A DNA stretch of 64,000 bases from Propionibacteriaceae bacterium (GCA_030532575.1 JAUNKV010000005.1:1-64000), one strand, 5' to 3'; counted from the stretch's first letter, positions 36,682-45,545 are shown. The notes: generated from the letters alone by a model not told the origin. Program-made: numbers and translations.

Positions 36682-37803
36682 ATGCGGCACCGGATCCGCT
36701 ATCGCCGAATCACGGCCCCTGATGCCGTGGTCCCCGGTGAGGCCTCTCCGAGCACCGTCGCCCTGGCCAGCTACACCGTCAAGGGAAGGGTGCAGGTGGT
36801 CACGTGCAGCCCGGATGAAGTGTTGCGTGTGTGGGATGCCGACACCGGCGCCCTGCTGGTCGGCCCGTTCCAGGCCCTTCCGGAGACCTCGCGGCTGGCC
36901 TTCCTCGACGACCCGGCCCGCTGCCTGGTGTGCCTGGAGATCGACGGCGAGCCGCGCCTGGCGTCGTCGTTCAACATCGATTCGGTGCAGCTGTGGGACC
37001 CCGAGGAGGGGCAGCTGGTGCGCCATCCCCTGCAGCTCGACGACTCCGCCGAACCCGTGGCCGCGGTGCTGCAGCTGGACATCCCGGGCGGGTCGCGCCT
37101 GGCCGTCGCCCAGGGCAGCAGCATCCACCTGCTCGATGCCGCGACCGGCGAGCCCGCCGCCTCCCCTCTCAGCGCCGACGACCACCGGATCGTCGCGCTG
37201 GAGCCCCTGGTCAGCAGCTCCGGGGAGACCCTGCTGGTGGCTGGCAGCAGCGACGGCGCGGTGCGGGCCTGGCGCCCGGCCGAGGGCGAGCAGGTGGGGC
37301 AGACGTTTCAGGCCTCCCCCGGGTTCTCGGCGCTGCTGCCCTTCATTCCCGACGGCGGGGGGATCGCCGTCGCCGTGCTGGATCAGGACCTGGAGTGTTG
37401 GAGCCTGGAGACCGGTTCGCTGCTGCACCGCTGGGAGACGAACTGGAATGCCGCTGTGACCGATCTTCCCGGGGTCGGCCCCGTTGCGGTGCGCCTCGAC
37501 TCCGGGGGGCGTGCCACGCTGTGGCAGGTGCGCCAGGGGCAGGAGCTCGTCACGCTCAGCACCGAGCCGGGCAGTGGGCTGCGCAGCGCCTTCCCGGTCG
37601 GCGAACACCTGGCGCTGGACTTCCGGGATCGGATCGAGCTGTGGGAGCCGCACAGCTGGCGGCGCGTCACCACCGTCAGCCCGCTGCGCCCCGGGTCGGC
37701 CTCCGAGGTCGCGGACGTCCTCAGCCTGTTGTCCCTGCCCGATGGCCGCCTGGCCCTGGGGTTGGAGGATGGCTGGGCCGTCGTCGATTTCACCCATGCC
37801 TGA
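36682..37803 (+). CDS. WD40-repeat beta-propeller protein
   Basis: 373 residues from the ATG at 36682, preceded by AGGA at 10 nt. Blade endings recur about every 40-45 residues: LRVWDADTG, VQLWDPEEG, IHLLDAATG, VRAWRPAEG, LECWSLETG, TLWQVRQG and IELWEPHSW, giving about seven blades. No signal peptide, membrane helix or enzymatic domain is seen. It is followed after 10 bp by the next WD40 gene and likely shares its transcript. WD40 propellers are protein-binding platforms. The partner is unknown. Confidence 0.8.
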   Translation: MRHRIRYRRITAPDAVVPGEASPSTVALASYTVKGRVQVVTCSPDEVLRVWDADTGALLVGPFQALPETSRLAFLDDPARCLVCLEIDGEPRLASSFNIDSVQLWDPEEGQLVRHPLQLDDSAEPVAAVLQLDIPGGSRLAVAQGSSIHLLDAATGEPAASPLSADDHRIVALEPLVSSSGETLLVAGSSDGAVRAWRPAEGEQVGQTFQASPGFSALLPFIPDGGGIAVAVLDQDLECWSLETGSLLHRWETNWNAAVTDLPGVGPVAVRLDSGGRATLWQVRQGQELVTLSTEPGSGLRSAFPVGEHLALDFRDRIELWEPHSWRRVTTVSPLRPGSASEVADVLSLLSLPDGRLALGLEDGWAVVDFTHA

Positions 37804-37813
37804 GAGGAGAGCC

Positions 37814-38878
37814 ATGAACGCCAGTCCCGCGCTGTCCACCCCGTGGTCGAGACGCTGGAACATCGGCACCTTGGTGCATCAGATCATTGCGCTGCCCGGT
37901 CAGCGGGTGGCGCTGCTCAGCGACGAGGGGCTGAGCATCCACGGCCTGGCTGATGACACCGCGTCGCTCCACCGCGACGGGGTTCGCGAGGCCGCCCGCT
38001 GGTCGGATCGGCTGGTGCTGCTGGAGGACTCCGAGACCCTGAACGTGCTTGATCCGGGCACGGGCCAGACGGTCGGTTCCCCGATCCCCTTGGGAGATGA
38101 TCCTGATGCCCTCTCCCTGACCCTGGCGGTGAGTGCCGACGGCCTGACGGCCACGGCTGGGGACGACCGACCGATCACCGTGCACCTTCTTGGAGGGTGC
38201 GCGGTGAGGTGGGATCGTCACGAGGATCGTCATGGTGGCCTCCTGGCAAGGGATGCGACGAAGATCGCACTGGACGTGCGTTCGAGGAGGACAACGCAGC
38301 CAGGGGATCACCAGGGCGACCGCAGTAGATTCCACATCACCGCGGACCCTCCTACCTCCGGGGAGCTGCTGGCTGCTTGGGAGGACCCGAGCGAGGGCAC
38401 CACGGCGTTGGCCTTCCTGCCGGATGGTCGCCTTGTCTCGGGCGGGGATGATGGACGGATTCGAGTCTGGGAGCCGAGGACGGGGGCACCCTTGCCCGGA
38501 CCGTTGTTCGGGATGGTGGGCGGGCAGCTCATGGGGCACAGCGATGCGGTGGAACACCTGGCGCCGTTCCAGGCCAAGGACGGGACATGGCGGCTGGCCG
38601 CAGCGGACATGGAGCACACCGTGCGGGTGTGGGACCTGGAGACCGGCCACCAGATCGGCGACGCCATCACCGCCCACACCTCGGTCATTCGAGCCCTTCT
38701 CGCTGACGGCTCACGCCTGATCTCGGTGGACACCGACGGGAACGTCGTCGTCCTTGATGATGACGGCACGGTGAGTGCCACCCACGATCTGGGAGTCACG
38801 GTGTGGGGTGCTGCCTTGGTCGAGGGGGAACTCGCCGTGGGGTTGAGCGACGGTTGGGGCACCGTTGAGCTGCCCTGA
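37814..38878 (+). CDS. WD40-repeat protein with an in-frame repeat-element insertion
   Basis: 354 residues, ATG preceded by GAGAGGAG. WD40 blades flank a foreign segment: blade-like sequence runs to DDRPITVHL near residue 127, then about 53 basic residues rich in Arg, Asp and His encoded by the 161-bp inverted-repeat element (38192-38352), then blades resume (GELLAAWEDPSEGTTALAFLPDGRLVSGGDDGRIRVWE). The reading frame is kept through the element. The propeller is therefore interrupted and may be non-functional, or the insert may loop out. The stop codon is followed directly by another end of the element family. Confidence 0.75.
   Translation: MNASPALSTPWSRRWNIGTLVHQIIALPGQRVALLSDEGLSIHGLADDTASLHRDGVREAARWSDRLVLLEDSETLNVLDPGTGQTVGSPIPLGDDPDALSLTLAVSADGLTATAGDDRPITVHLLGGCAVRWDRHEDRHGGLLARDATKIALDVRSRRTTQPGDHQGDRSRFHITADPPTSGELLAAWEDPSEGTTALAFLPDGRLVSGGDDGRIRVWEPRTGAPLPGPLFGMVGGQLMGHSDAVEHLAPFQAKDGTWRLAAADMEHTVRVWDLETGHQIGDAITAHTSVIRALLADGSRLISVDTDGNVVVLDDDGTVSATHDLGVTVWGAALVEGELAVGLSDGWGTVELP
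38192..38352 (+). repeat. Inverted-repeat element, copy A, inside a coding gene
   Basis: 161 bp with terminal repeats GGAGGGTGCGCG and CGCGGACCCTCC (one mismatch). The body matches copy B at 39435-39597 closely (for example GAGGAGGACAACGCAGCCAGG and GACCGCAGTAGATTCC) and copy C at 62485-62646. No transposase is encoded, so it is MITE-like. Confidence 0.85.
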
Positions 38879-38887
38879 GCACCCTCT

Positions 38888-39410
38888 TAACTGCGTCACC
38901 GAGCAGGTTCTGGCCTTGGCCGTCGTGGATTTCCACGTGCGCCCGGCCCTCGCGGTCTCGTTGAGCGAGCAGCGGGTCCTCATCGTTGACCCGATCACTG
39001 ATCGTCTCCTCGGCATCTTCGCCGACCCGCAGGGGTTCTACCTGCCCAAGGAGCGGCCACTGCTGGTCGAGGGCCTGTGGCTGCGCTTCTCGCTGCATGA
39101 GGGGCAGGTGCAGGTCCACACCGAGGAAGGCCTGCTGCACACCTTCGGCGATGCCATCTGCTGCCTGCTCCCCGTCGATGTCTGGGGCCTGCCCCGGCTC
39201 GTCACCGGCAGCACCGACGGTGCCATCACGATCTGGGACCCCGCATCCGGTGCCCGCGTGGGTCAACCGGCCCGGATCCACGACGGCCAGGTGACCGCCC
39301 TGTGTGTGATGCTGGAGGAGGACGGCAACGCCCTGCTCATCTCTGCGGAGAACACTCCGGGCAGCCCGCCCCTGGTCGCCTCGAGGGGTCTGTTCGAGGC
39401 TGATCAGTGA
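38888..39410 (+). pseudogene. Truncated WD40 gene remnant
   Basis: A frame open from 38865 (TTG) to 39410 reads as WD40-like sequence (VVDFHVRPALAVSLSEQRVL; LVTGSTDGAITIWDPASGARVGQP) but begins abruptly after GCACCCTCT at 38879-38887, which is a terminal repeat of the element family. No start codon with a Shine-Dalgarno is present and the N-terminal blades are missing. It ends 25 bp before copy B of the element. Probably a gene fragment left by element-linked rearrangement. Confidence 0.6.
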
Positions 39411-39434
39411 CGAGCCACCCGGAAAAACCGACTG

Positions 39435-39597
39435 AGAGGGTACGCGGTGAGGTGGGATCGTCGCGAGGATCGTCATGGTGGGCACCTGGCAAGGTAGTAC
39501 GACGAAGATCGCACTGGATCGTGCGTTCGAGGAGGACAACGCAGCCAGGGGGTCACCAGGGCGACCGCAGTAGATTCCGCCTATTCGCGCACCCTCT
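39435..39597 (+). repeat. Inverted-repeat element, copy B
   Basis: 163 bp, ends AGAGGGTACGCG and CGCGCACCCTCT (one mismatch). It lies between the WD40 remnant and the stop codon of the binding-protein gene (39602-39600), only 2 bp from the latter. Confidence 0.85.
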
Positions 39598-39599
39598 AA

Positions 39600-40496
39600 C
39601 TAGGCCAGGCCTTCTGACTTCAGCCAGTCGGCGGCGATGGTGGCGGCTGGGGCCTGGTCGGTGACCGAACGCTGGTTCATCGCGCGCAGGTCCTCCGGGG
39701 ACAGTGCGGCCGAGACCTTGTTCAGCACCGCCGCCGCCTTGTCGTCGACCTTGTCGGAGACCACGGGCACCACGTTGGAGGACAGGAACAGCCCCTTCGG
39801 GTCCTCGAGCACCACCAGATCGGGGTCGCTCAGCACCGGGTCGGAGGAGTAGATGTCCACCAGGTTCACCGTCCCGGAGCGCAGCGCCTTCACCGTCAGC
39901 GCGCCCCCGGAGTCCTCGACGGGGGTGAAGGAGGCCTTCACCTCGTACATCTCGGCCAGCCCCTTCGGGCCGTAGGGGCGGGTCTCCAGCTCGGAGTTCC
40001 CACCCAGCACGACCCCCTCGACCCCGGCCAGGTCCGCGATGCTGCTGAGCCCGTGCTGTTCGGCGAATTCCTTGGTCACCACGTAGGAGTCCTGGTCCGT
40101 GGCCGGGGCGAAGTCCAGCGCCCGGAGCCCCTTCGGCAGCGCCCCCGGCAGCTCGGCGGCCACGTCCTTGGGGAGCCTGGCCGTCGTGCTGGGGATGTGG
40201 TACTGCAGCAGGTTCCCGCTGTACTCGGGGAAGACGTCGATCCGGCCAGCCTGCAGCTCGGGAATGTAGACCTCGCGCTGCCCGATCCGCAGCTGCCGCT
40301 CCACCGGGTATCCGGCCCCTTCGAGGGCTTGGGCGTAGATCTCGGCGAGGATTTCGTTCGAGTAGTAGTCCTGTGACCCCACGACGAGTTGTTGTGGTGT
40401 GCCTCCGCTCCCTTCACCCTCCAGGTTGGCAGCCGTTCCGCAGGCGGTCATCACGAGGACGACGGCGAGGCTGGCGAGCCACGTGGTGGTCTTCAT
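39600..40496 (-). CDS. opuCC: Osmoprotectant (glycine betaine/choline type) ABC importer, binding lipoprotein
   Basis: 298 residues. Lipoprotein signal with lipobox VMTAC (Cys19). The mature part is an OpuAC/ProX-type fold: VGSQDYYSNEILAEIYAQALE, QLRIGQREVYIPELQAGRIDVFPEYSGNLL, and NLVDIYSSDP. It captures a compatible solute outside the membrane. It is the last gene of a four-gene minus-strand operon with 4-nt overlaps (ATGA). The stop codon abuts copy B of the repeat element. Confidence 0.9.
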   Translation of the reverse strand: MKTTTWLASLAVVLVMTACGTAANLEGEGSGGTPQQLVVGSQDYYSNEILAEIYAQALEGAGYPVERQLRIGQREVYIPELQAGRIDVFPEYSGNLLQYHIPSTTARLPKDVAAELPGALPKGLRALDFAPATDQDSYVVTKEFAEQHGLSSIADLAGVEGVVLGGNSELETRPYGPKGLAEMYEVKASFTPVEDSGGALTVKALRSGTVNLVDIYSSDPVLSDPDLVVLEDPKGLFLSSNVVPVVSDKVDDKAAAVLNKVSAALSPEDLRAMNQRSVTDQAPAATIAADWLKSEGLA

Positions 40497-41176
40497 CGGG
40501 GTCCCCCTTCCGGTTGGATTGCCGAGCTGGGATCAGCCAGGCGGATGGCGGCGCGTTTGGCCAGGACCAGCAACAGGTCCAGCACCAGCGCCAGCGCGAC
40601 CACGAGCACTGCTCCGGCGAGCATCTGCGCGTAGTCGCGGGTCTTGAGGCCGGTGAACAGGAACCGGCCGAGCCCCACATCGGCGGTGTAGGCCGCCAGG
40701 GTTGCGGTGGCCACGACCTGCAGCATGGTGGAGCGGATTCCCTCAACGATGAGCGGGGCCGCAACGGGCAGCTCCACCTGGGTGAGCACCTGGCGGCCGT
40801 TCAGCCCGATGGCCCGTGCCGCGTCCACCGTCACCGGGTTGGCCGAGGCCACCCCCGAGTAGGCCCCGGCGAGCATGGGTGGCAGAGCCAGCACCAGCAG
40901 CGCCAGGAAGGGGGCCAGCACCCCGATACCGAGCCACAGCCCGGTCAGGGTGAGCAGTCCCAGGGTGGGCAGCGCCCGGGCCGAGGAGGTGAGCAGCGGC
41001 ATCGCGACGGCGAAGCGTCGGGTGTGGCCGATGGCGACACCTGCGGGCAGGGCCAGCACCGCGGCCGCCCCCACCACCGCGAGGGTGAACAGCAGGTGCT
41101 CCCAGAGCCTGCGAACGATCAACGGTGCGTGCTCGGGATCAAGCAGCCACCCGAGGGCGTCGAGGAAGATGCTCAT
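40493..41176 (-). CDS. Osmoprotectant ABC importer, permease
   Basis: 227 residues from the ATG at 41176, about six membrane helices, and the permease EAA-like loop GLNGRQVLTQVELPVAAPLI. It overlaps both neighbours by 4 nt. It pairs with the permease encoded just upstream to form the membrane channel. Confidence 0.88.
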   Translation of the reverse strand: MSIFLDALGWLLDPEHAPLIVRRLWEHLLFTLAVVGAAAVLALPAGVAIGHTRRFAVAMPLLTSSARALPTLGLLTLTGLWLGIGVLAPFLALLVLALPPMLAGAYSGVASANPVTVDAARAIGLNGRQVLTQVELPVAAPLIVEGIRSTMLQVVATATLAAYTADVGLGRFLFTGLKTRDYAQMLAGAVLVVALALVLDLLLVLAKRAAIRLADPSSAIQPEGGPR

Positions 41177-41814
41177 GCCGCCCTCCCCCGACGCCACGGG
41201 GTCAGCAGACGCCCCAGAGCGACGATCACCAGATCAAAGATCAGGGCCAGCAGCAGCGTCGCCACCACCCCGATCACCTGCTCCTCGACGATGCGGCGTT
41301 GGAAACCGTCGGTGAACAGGTGGCCCAGGGAGGGCACGCCTACCAGGGCCCCCACGGTGACGAGCGAGACGGTGGAGGCCGAGACCACCCGCAGCCCGGC
41401 CACCAGCACCGGCACCGCCAGGGGCAGCTCAACCCCCCAGAACCGCCGCCACCGATCCATCCCCAGGGCATCCGCGGACAGGGTGACATCCCGGGGCAGC
41501 CCCCGGAACGCCTCCGCAGTCTGGGCGACCAGCACGGCCACACCGTAGAGCGTCAACACGATCACCATGTTGAGTGGGGAACGCACCGGGATGCCGAGGA
41601 TCACGGGCACGATGACGAGCAGCGGCAGGGAGGGTACCGCGTAGATCAGTGACAGCAGCGACATCAGCGCCCCACCGGTCCGCCCCCCTGCGACGGCCAG
41701 ACGCCCCAGGGGGATCGCCAGGAGGGCGGAGGCGACGATGGCCGCTCCCGCCAGGAGGACGTGAACACCGAGCAGCCCGGCGGTCACCTCCCAGTTCTGG
41801 GAAAGCCACTTCAA
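41173..41814 (-). CDS. Osmoprotectant ABC importer, permease
   Basis: 213 residues from a TTG at 41814 that overlaps the stop of the ATPase gene. Membrane helices and the coupling loop GMDRWRRFWGVELPLAVPVLV are typical for OpuCB/OpuCD permeases. Two non-identical permeases suggest a heterodimer. Confidence 0.87.
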   Translation of the reverse strand: MKWLSQNWEVTAGLLGVHVLLAGAAIVASALLAIPLGRLAVAGGRTGGALMSLLSLIYAVPSLPLLVIVPVILGIPVRSPLNMVIVLTLYGVAVLVAQTAEAFRGLPRDVTLSADALGMDRWRRFWGVELPLAVPVLVAGLRVVSASTVSLVTVGALVGVPSLGHLFTDGFQRRIVEEQVIGVVATLLLALIFDLVIVALGRLLTPWRRGRAA

Positions 41815-42653
41815 GGGCGCGCCTCACTGTTGGGGGTCAGGGTTCCGACGGCTCTGCCGTCGCCGTCGAGCACCAGCACCCGACCGTCGCGCTCCATCGT
41901 GGTGAGGCGACGGTGCCGGGCGTGGGTGCCGATGAACTGGGAGACGAATTCGTCCTCGGCCAGCAGCAGGTCAGCGGGGGTGCCGAGCGCGGCCAGGGTG
42001 CCGCCGGGACGCATCACCGCCACCTGGTCGCCCAGCAGGAAGGCCTCGTCCACGTCGTGGGTGACGAAGACGATGGTGGCCCCGATCCGCTGCTGCAGCG
42101 CGATCAGTTCCTGCTGCAGGTCGGCGCGCACCAAGGGGTCGAGGGCGCCGAAGGGTTCGTCCATCAGCAGGATGCGGGGGTTGTTGGCCAGCGCCCGCGC
42201 CACGCCGACGCGCTGCCGTTGCCCGCCGGAGAGCTGGGAGGGAAAACGGGTGGCCAGGGCGGTGTCGAGACCGACGACCTCCATCACCTCGAGCGCCCTG
42301 GCGTGGGCGGCCCGTTTGGGGACTCCCTCCAGCCGCGGGACGGTGGCGATGTTGTCGATGATGCGGCGGTGCGGGAACAGGCCGCCGTCCTGCAGGACGT
42401 ATCCGATGGAGCGCCGAAGCGCCACCGGGTCGCAGGCGGCGACGTCCTTGCCGTCGACGAGGACCCGGCCCGTGGTGGGGCGGACCATGGCGTTGACCAT
42501 GCGCAACAAGGTGGTCTTGCCCGAGCCGGAGGAGCCGAGCAGCACGGTGGTGGATCCGGCGGGGATGTTGAGGCTGATTCCCCCGACGGCAACGGTGCCG
42601 TCCGGGTAGGTCAAGGTGACGTCGTCGAACTGGATCATCTCATCTGCCCCCAT
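41811..42653 (-). CDS. opuCA: Osmoprotectant ABC importer, ATPase
   Basis: 280 residues. Walker A GSSGSGKTTLLRMV, Q-loop, signature LSGGQRQRVGVARALA, Walker B ILLMDEPFGALD, His-switch FVTHDVDEAF. The C-terminal end contains a short CBS-like remnant (RRLTTMERDGRVLVLD) with only one motif, shorter than in OpuCA of Bacillus with its paired CBS domains. ATG at 42653 is used. An ATG at 42638 is an alternative. It is the first gene of the operon. Confidence 0.9.
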   Translation of the reverse strand: MGADEMIQFDDVTLTYPDGTVAVGGISLNIPAGSTTVLLGSSGSGKTTLLRMVNAMVRPTTGRVLVDGKDVAACDPVALRRSIGYVLQDGGLFPHRRIIDNIATVPRLEGVPKRAAHARALEVMEVVGLDTALATRFPSQLSGGQRQRVGVARALANNPRILLMDEPFGALDPLVRADLQQELIALQQRIGATIVFVTHDVDEAFLLGDQVAVMRPGGTLAALGTPADLLLAEDEFVSQFIGTHARHRRLTTMERDGRVLVLDGDGRAVGTLTPNSEARP

Positions 42654-42669
42654 GAGAGTTCCGAGGGGC

Positions 42670-42697
42670 GGGGCGGCCGCTGTGGCGCGACCGCCCC
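42670..42697 (-). terminator. Hairpin after the csbD gene
   Basis: GGGGCGG (42670-42676) pairs with CCGCCCC (42691-42697), with a GC-rich inner stem. It lies 7 bp past the stop. Confidence 0.55.
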
Positions 42698-42704
42698 GTC
42701 GGGA

Positions 42705-42923
42705 TCACTTGTTGGTGAACTTGTCCTTGATCTCCTCGACCTTGTCGGCGACACCGGAGGCCAGGTCTCCCAGGCCCTCCTTCGCCTTGTCCACGATCTG
42801 CCCGAGGCCACCCTCGACGCGGTCCGCGGTGCCGTCCTGGCGGAGTTCCTCGTTGCCGACAGCCTCGCCGACGGCTTCCTTGGCCTTGCCGATGCCTTCT
42901 TGGATGTTGTTCTCGATACCCAT
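42705..42923 (-). CDS. CsbD-family stress protein
   Basis: 72 residues, very hydrophilic and helical: GKAKEAVGEAVGNEELRQDGTADRVEGG is the CsbD signature, followed by KAKEGLGDLASGVADKVEEI. AAGGAGC lies 8 nt before the ATG. CsbD-like proteins are general-stress proteins of unclear action. Its place beside the osmoprotectant operon fits an osmotic stress context. Confidence 0.88.
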   Translation of the reverse strand: MGIENNIQEGIGKAKEAVGEAVGNEELRQDGTADRVEGGLGQIVDKAKEGLGDLASGVADKVEEIKDKFTNK

Positions 42924-43166
42924 GTTCTGCTCCTTGCAAGCTGACCACCAGGGCGAGTTCCCTGATGACGTGGGCGCGGACTCCACGGCCCGGACCTTTC
43001 ACCGCCCGTGTGACGACGTCCGGCCCTGCTGATCCTGAAGTGGATGCGGCGCGGGTCTTGCTTCCCGCCCCGGAACCTCCTAGGTTGCCCTCAGCAGATG
43101 GTGCAACGATACCTGCCAACTCAAGTGGTGCGGTCGATGTACGACTGAGCAAGGAGGTCCCGTGAG

Positions 43167-45407
43167 ATGTACGACGTGATTGTGATCGGCTCTGGCATCG
43201 GCGGTCTGACAACGGCAGGACTGCTGGCCGGGGTGGCTGGCAAGCGCGTGCTGGTGCTGGAGAAACACCGTGAACCCGGCGGTCAGACGCACACCTTCCG
43301 CCGCGGTGGGGCCTCGTGGGACGTCGGGGTCCACTACGTCGGGGCGATGTCGCCGGACGAGGAACCTCGGATGTTGTCGGACTTTTTGTCGGCAGGCGAG
43401 TTGGTCTGGAACCGGATGCCGGAGGAGTTCGACCGCTACGTCTACCCGGACCTCGAGCTTCGGCCCATCGCGGACGAGGCCGAGTACCGTTCCCGGTTGG
43501 TGGCGCTTTTCCCTGAGGAGCAGAAGGCCATCTCGCGCTGGTTCGCCGACGTCAAGAAGGCACGTCGCTGGCTGCAGCTCGGCTTCATCTCCCAGATGTT
43601 GCCGCGTCCCGTCGCGGCGATGATGCGCATGATCCAGCGGATGACGGGGCGTCTGGGGACCATGACCACGAGGGCCTGGCTGGACCGTCATGTCCACGAC
43701 GTGCGCCTGAAGGCGCTGCTGGCCAGCCAGTGGGGCGACTACGGGCTGCCGCCCGCCAAGAGCGCCTTCGCGGTGCACGCCCTGATCTTCGAGCACTACT
43801 TGAAGGGGGCGTGGTTTCCCTCCGGGGGGAGTGCCCGGATCGCCCGTACCTTCGAGGCGGGGATCGAGGCCGCAGGTGGCGCGGTGCGGGTGGGTCAGAA
43901 AGTGACCAGGATTCTCGTCGATGACGGCCGGGTCGTCGGGGTGCAGGTGAAGGACCTGCGTCATCCGGACATGGCTGAGGTGGCCTACCTGGCCCCCGTC
44001 GTCGTCTCCACCGTCGGGGCCAGAACCACCTTCAACAAGCTGCTGCCGACCACCGGGGAGGTGGGCCGGGCGACGACGGCCGTGCGTGAGCAGGTGGACC
44101 AGCTGGGGGTCGGGGATTCCGCAGTGGTGGCCTACGTCCGGTTCCGGGAGGACCCGCGCGTGATCGGGGTGGATGGTTCCAGCATCCGGGTCTTCGGGGA
44201 TCACCACCACGACGACGAGCTCACCCACACCCGGAATCTGCTGGAGGGGCGCGCGACGGAGGCCTTCATCTCGTTCCCCTCGGTGAAGGCGGGGCAGTCC
44301 ATCCACACCGCCGAGATCGTCACGAGCGCCCCGTACTCGGCGTTCAAGCAGTGGCGGAAGGAGGTCACGGGCAACCGTGGCGCGGACTATGACGCGCTGA
44401 AGCAGCGGATCGGTGATGGTCTGGTGGCTCTGGCGGATCGGGTGCTTCCCGGTTTCTTGGACCTGGTGGAGCATGTGGAGGTCTCCACTCCCCTGACGGC
44501 TGAGCACTACACCGCCCACCCGTGGGGTGCGTTCTTCGGGGTCCCTGCCACCCCTGACCGGTTGCGGGCCAAGCCCTTGGGGCCGAGGACCCCGGTCCCG
44601 GGGCTGTACCTGGCCGGGCAGGATGCGATGAGCCTGGGGATCGTCGGGGCCTTGATGGGCGGGGTGGCCACGGCGAGCCAGGTGTTGGGGCCGAAGGGGT
44701 ATCCCACCATCATGAAGGCGGTGCGAGCCGGACGTGCTCCGCTGCCTGCCGACGGCCCGTTGCCCACGGGCAAGTTCCGCGCCCGGGTCGCAGGCAACCA
44801 GGAGCTCACCCCCACGGTGCGGGAGCTCACCGTGGAGATCGACGGCGAGGTGAACACCTGGCTGCCCGGGCAGTTCGCGCGGCTGAGGGTGGCCCCTCAC
44901 GAGTGGCGCGACTACTCCATCGTCGGGCTCGAACAGGGGCGGCTGCGGTTGCTCATCAGCATGGCCACGGGTGGTCTCGGTTCGCAGTTCGTCGCATCGG
45001 CGACGCCGGGCACCCTGGTGCAGGTGGAGCTGCCGCTGGGCCAGTTCCGGGTGGAGCCTTCGGCCAGGATGCGGGTCTTCGTGGCGACGGGGACGGGCCT
45101 GGCCCCGTTCCTGCCGGTGTTCGCACAGGCGATGCAGGACGACGACCTGCTGGTCTTCGGGTGCAGGACTGCGGCGGATGATCTGACCACGCTGTTGACC
45201 GATCCGCTGCCGAGCACCATCCGCTGCATCAGCCGGGAGGCGGTGCCGGGGGCCCGTCATGGCCGGGTGACCACGGAGCTGTCGAAGCTGGAGCTCGACT
45301 GGCCGAACACCGAGGTGTACCTGTGCGGTTCGGACGCGATGATCGTCGATGCCACCCGGCTGCTGCACCAGAAGGGGGTCACCGCCCTGCACACCGAGCC
45401 CTACTGA
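43167..45407 (+). CDS. CrtI/CrtISO-like FAD oxidoreductase fused to a ferredoxin-NAD(P)H reductase-type module
   Basis: 746 residues. The first 510 or so are a carotenoid-isomerase/retinol-saturase-like flavoprotein: FAD-binding VIGSGIGGLTTAGLLA at 6-21, the ELEKH-like VLVLEKHREPGGQTHTF, GVHYVG, and the C-terminal GLYLAGQDAMSLGIVGALMGG. From about 535 to 746 a second module has FNR features: RDYSIVG (flavin site near 582) and GTGLAPFLPVF (NAD(P) site near 642), ending YLCGSDAMI. A single-chain redox enzyme that can draw electrons from NAD(P)H is implied. The substrate is unknown. AAGGAGG lies 9 nt before the ATG. No carotenoid genes are nearby. Confidence 0.82.
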   Translation: MYDVIVIGSGIGGLTTAGLLAGVAGKRVLVLEKHREPGGQTHTFRRGGASWDVGVHYVGAMSPDEEPRMLSDFLSAGELVWNRMPEEFDRYVYPDLELRPIADEAEYRSRLVALFPEEQKAISRWFADVKKARRWLQLGFISQMLPRPVAAMMRMIQRMTGRLGTMTTRAWLDRHVHDVRLKALLASQWGDYGLPPAKSAFAVHALIFEHYLKGAWFPSGGSARIARTFEAGIEAAGGAVRVGQKVTRILVDDGRVVGVQVKDLRHPDMAEVAYLAPVVVSTVGARTTFNKLLPTTGEVGRATTAVREQVDQLGVGDSAVVAYVRFREDPRVIGVDGSSIRVFGDHHHDDELTHTRNLLEGRATEAFISFPSVKAGQSIHTAEIVTSAPYSAFKQWRKEVTGNRGADYDALKQRIGDGLVALADRVLPGFLDLVEHVEVSTPLTAEHYTAHPWGAFFGVPATPDRLRAKPLGPRTPVPGLYLAGQDAMSLGIVGALMGGVATASQVLGPKGYPTIMKAVRAGRAPLPADGPLPTGKFRARVAGNQELTPTVRELTVEIDGEVNTWLPGQFARLRVAPHEWRDYSIVGLEQGRLRLLISMATGGLGSQFVASATPGTLVQVELPLGQFRVEPSARMRVFVATGTGLAPFLPVFAQAMQDDDLLVFGCRTAADDLTTLLTDPLPSTIRCISREAVPGARHGRVTTELSKLELDWPNTEVYLCGSDAMIVDATRLLHQKGVTALHTEPY

Positions 45408-45417
45408 ACCACACCAT

Positions 45418-45447
45418 TTGCCTCCGTCGCCCCTTCGCGGGTAGGGT
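45418..45447 (+). promoter_or_regulatory. Promoter of tRNA-Ser
   Basis: TTGCCT (45418-45423) and TAGGGT (45442-45447) with an 18-bp spacer. The -10 ends 8 nt before the tRNA. Confidence 0.6.
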
Positions 45448-45455
45448 TCCTCCTT

Positions 45456-45540
45456 GGAGGATTCGCCTAGAGGCCTATGGCGCTCGCTTGGAAAGCGGGT
45501 TGGGTTCACGCCCTCACGAGTTCGAATCTCGTATCCTCCG
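45456..45540 (+). tRNA. tRNA-Ser (GGA)
   Basis: Acceptor arms GGAGGAT and ATCCTCC, anticodon loop CTTGGAAAG giving GGA, a long variable arm, and T-arm GAGTTCGAATCTC. 85 nt; CCA is not encoded directly. Confidence 0.96.
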
Positions 45541-45545
45541 CCGCC

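Noticed and set aside
39407-39664. 85-codon frame over copy B of the repeat element
   Set aside because: Translation of the repeat element only. No ribosome-binding site, and it runs into the opposite-strand binding-protein gene.
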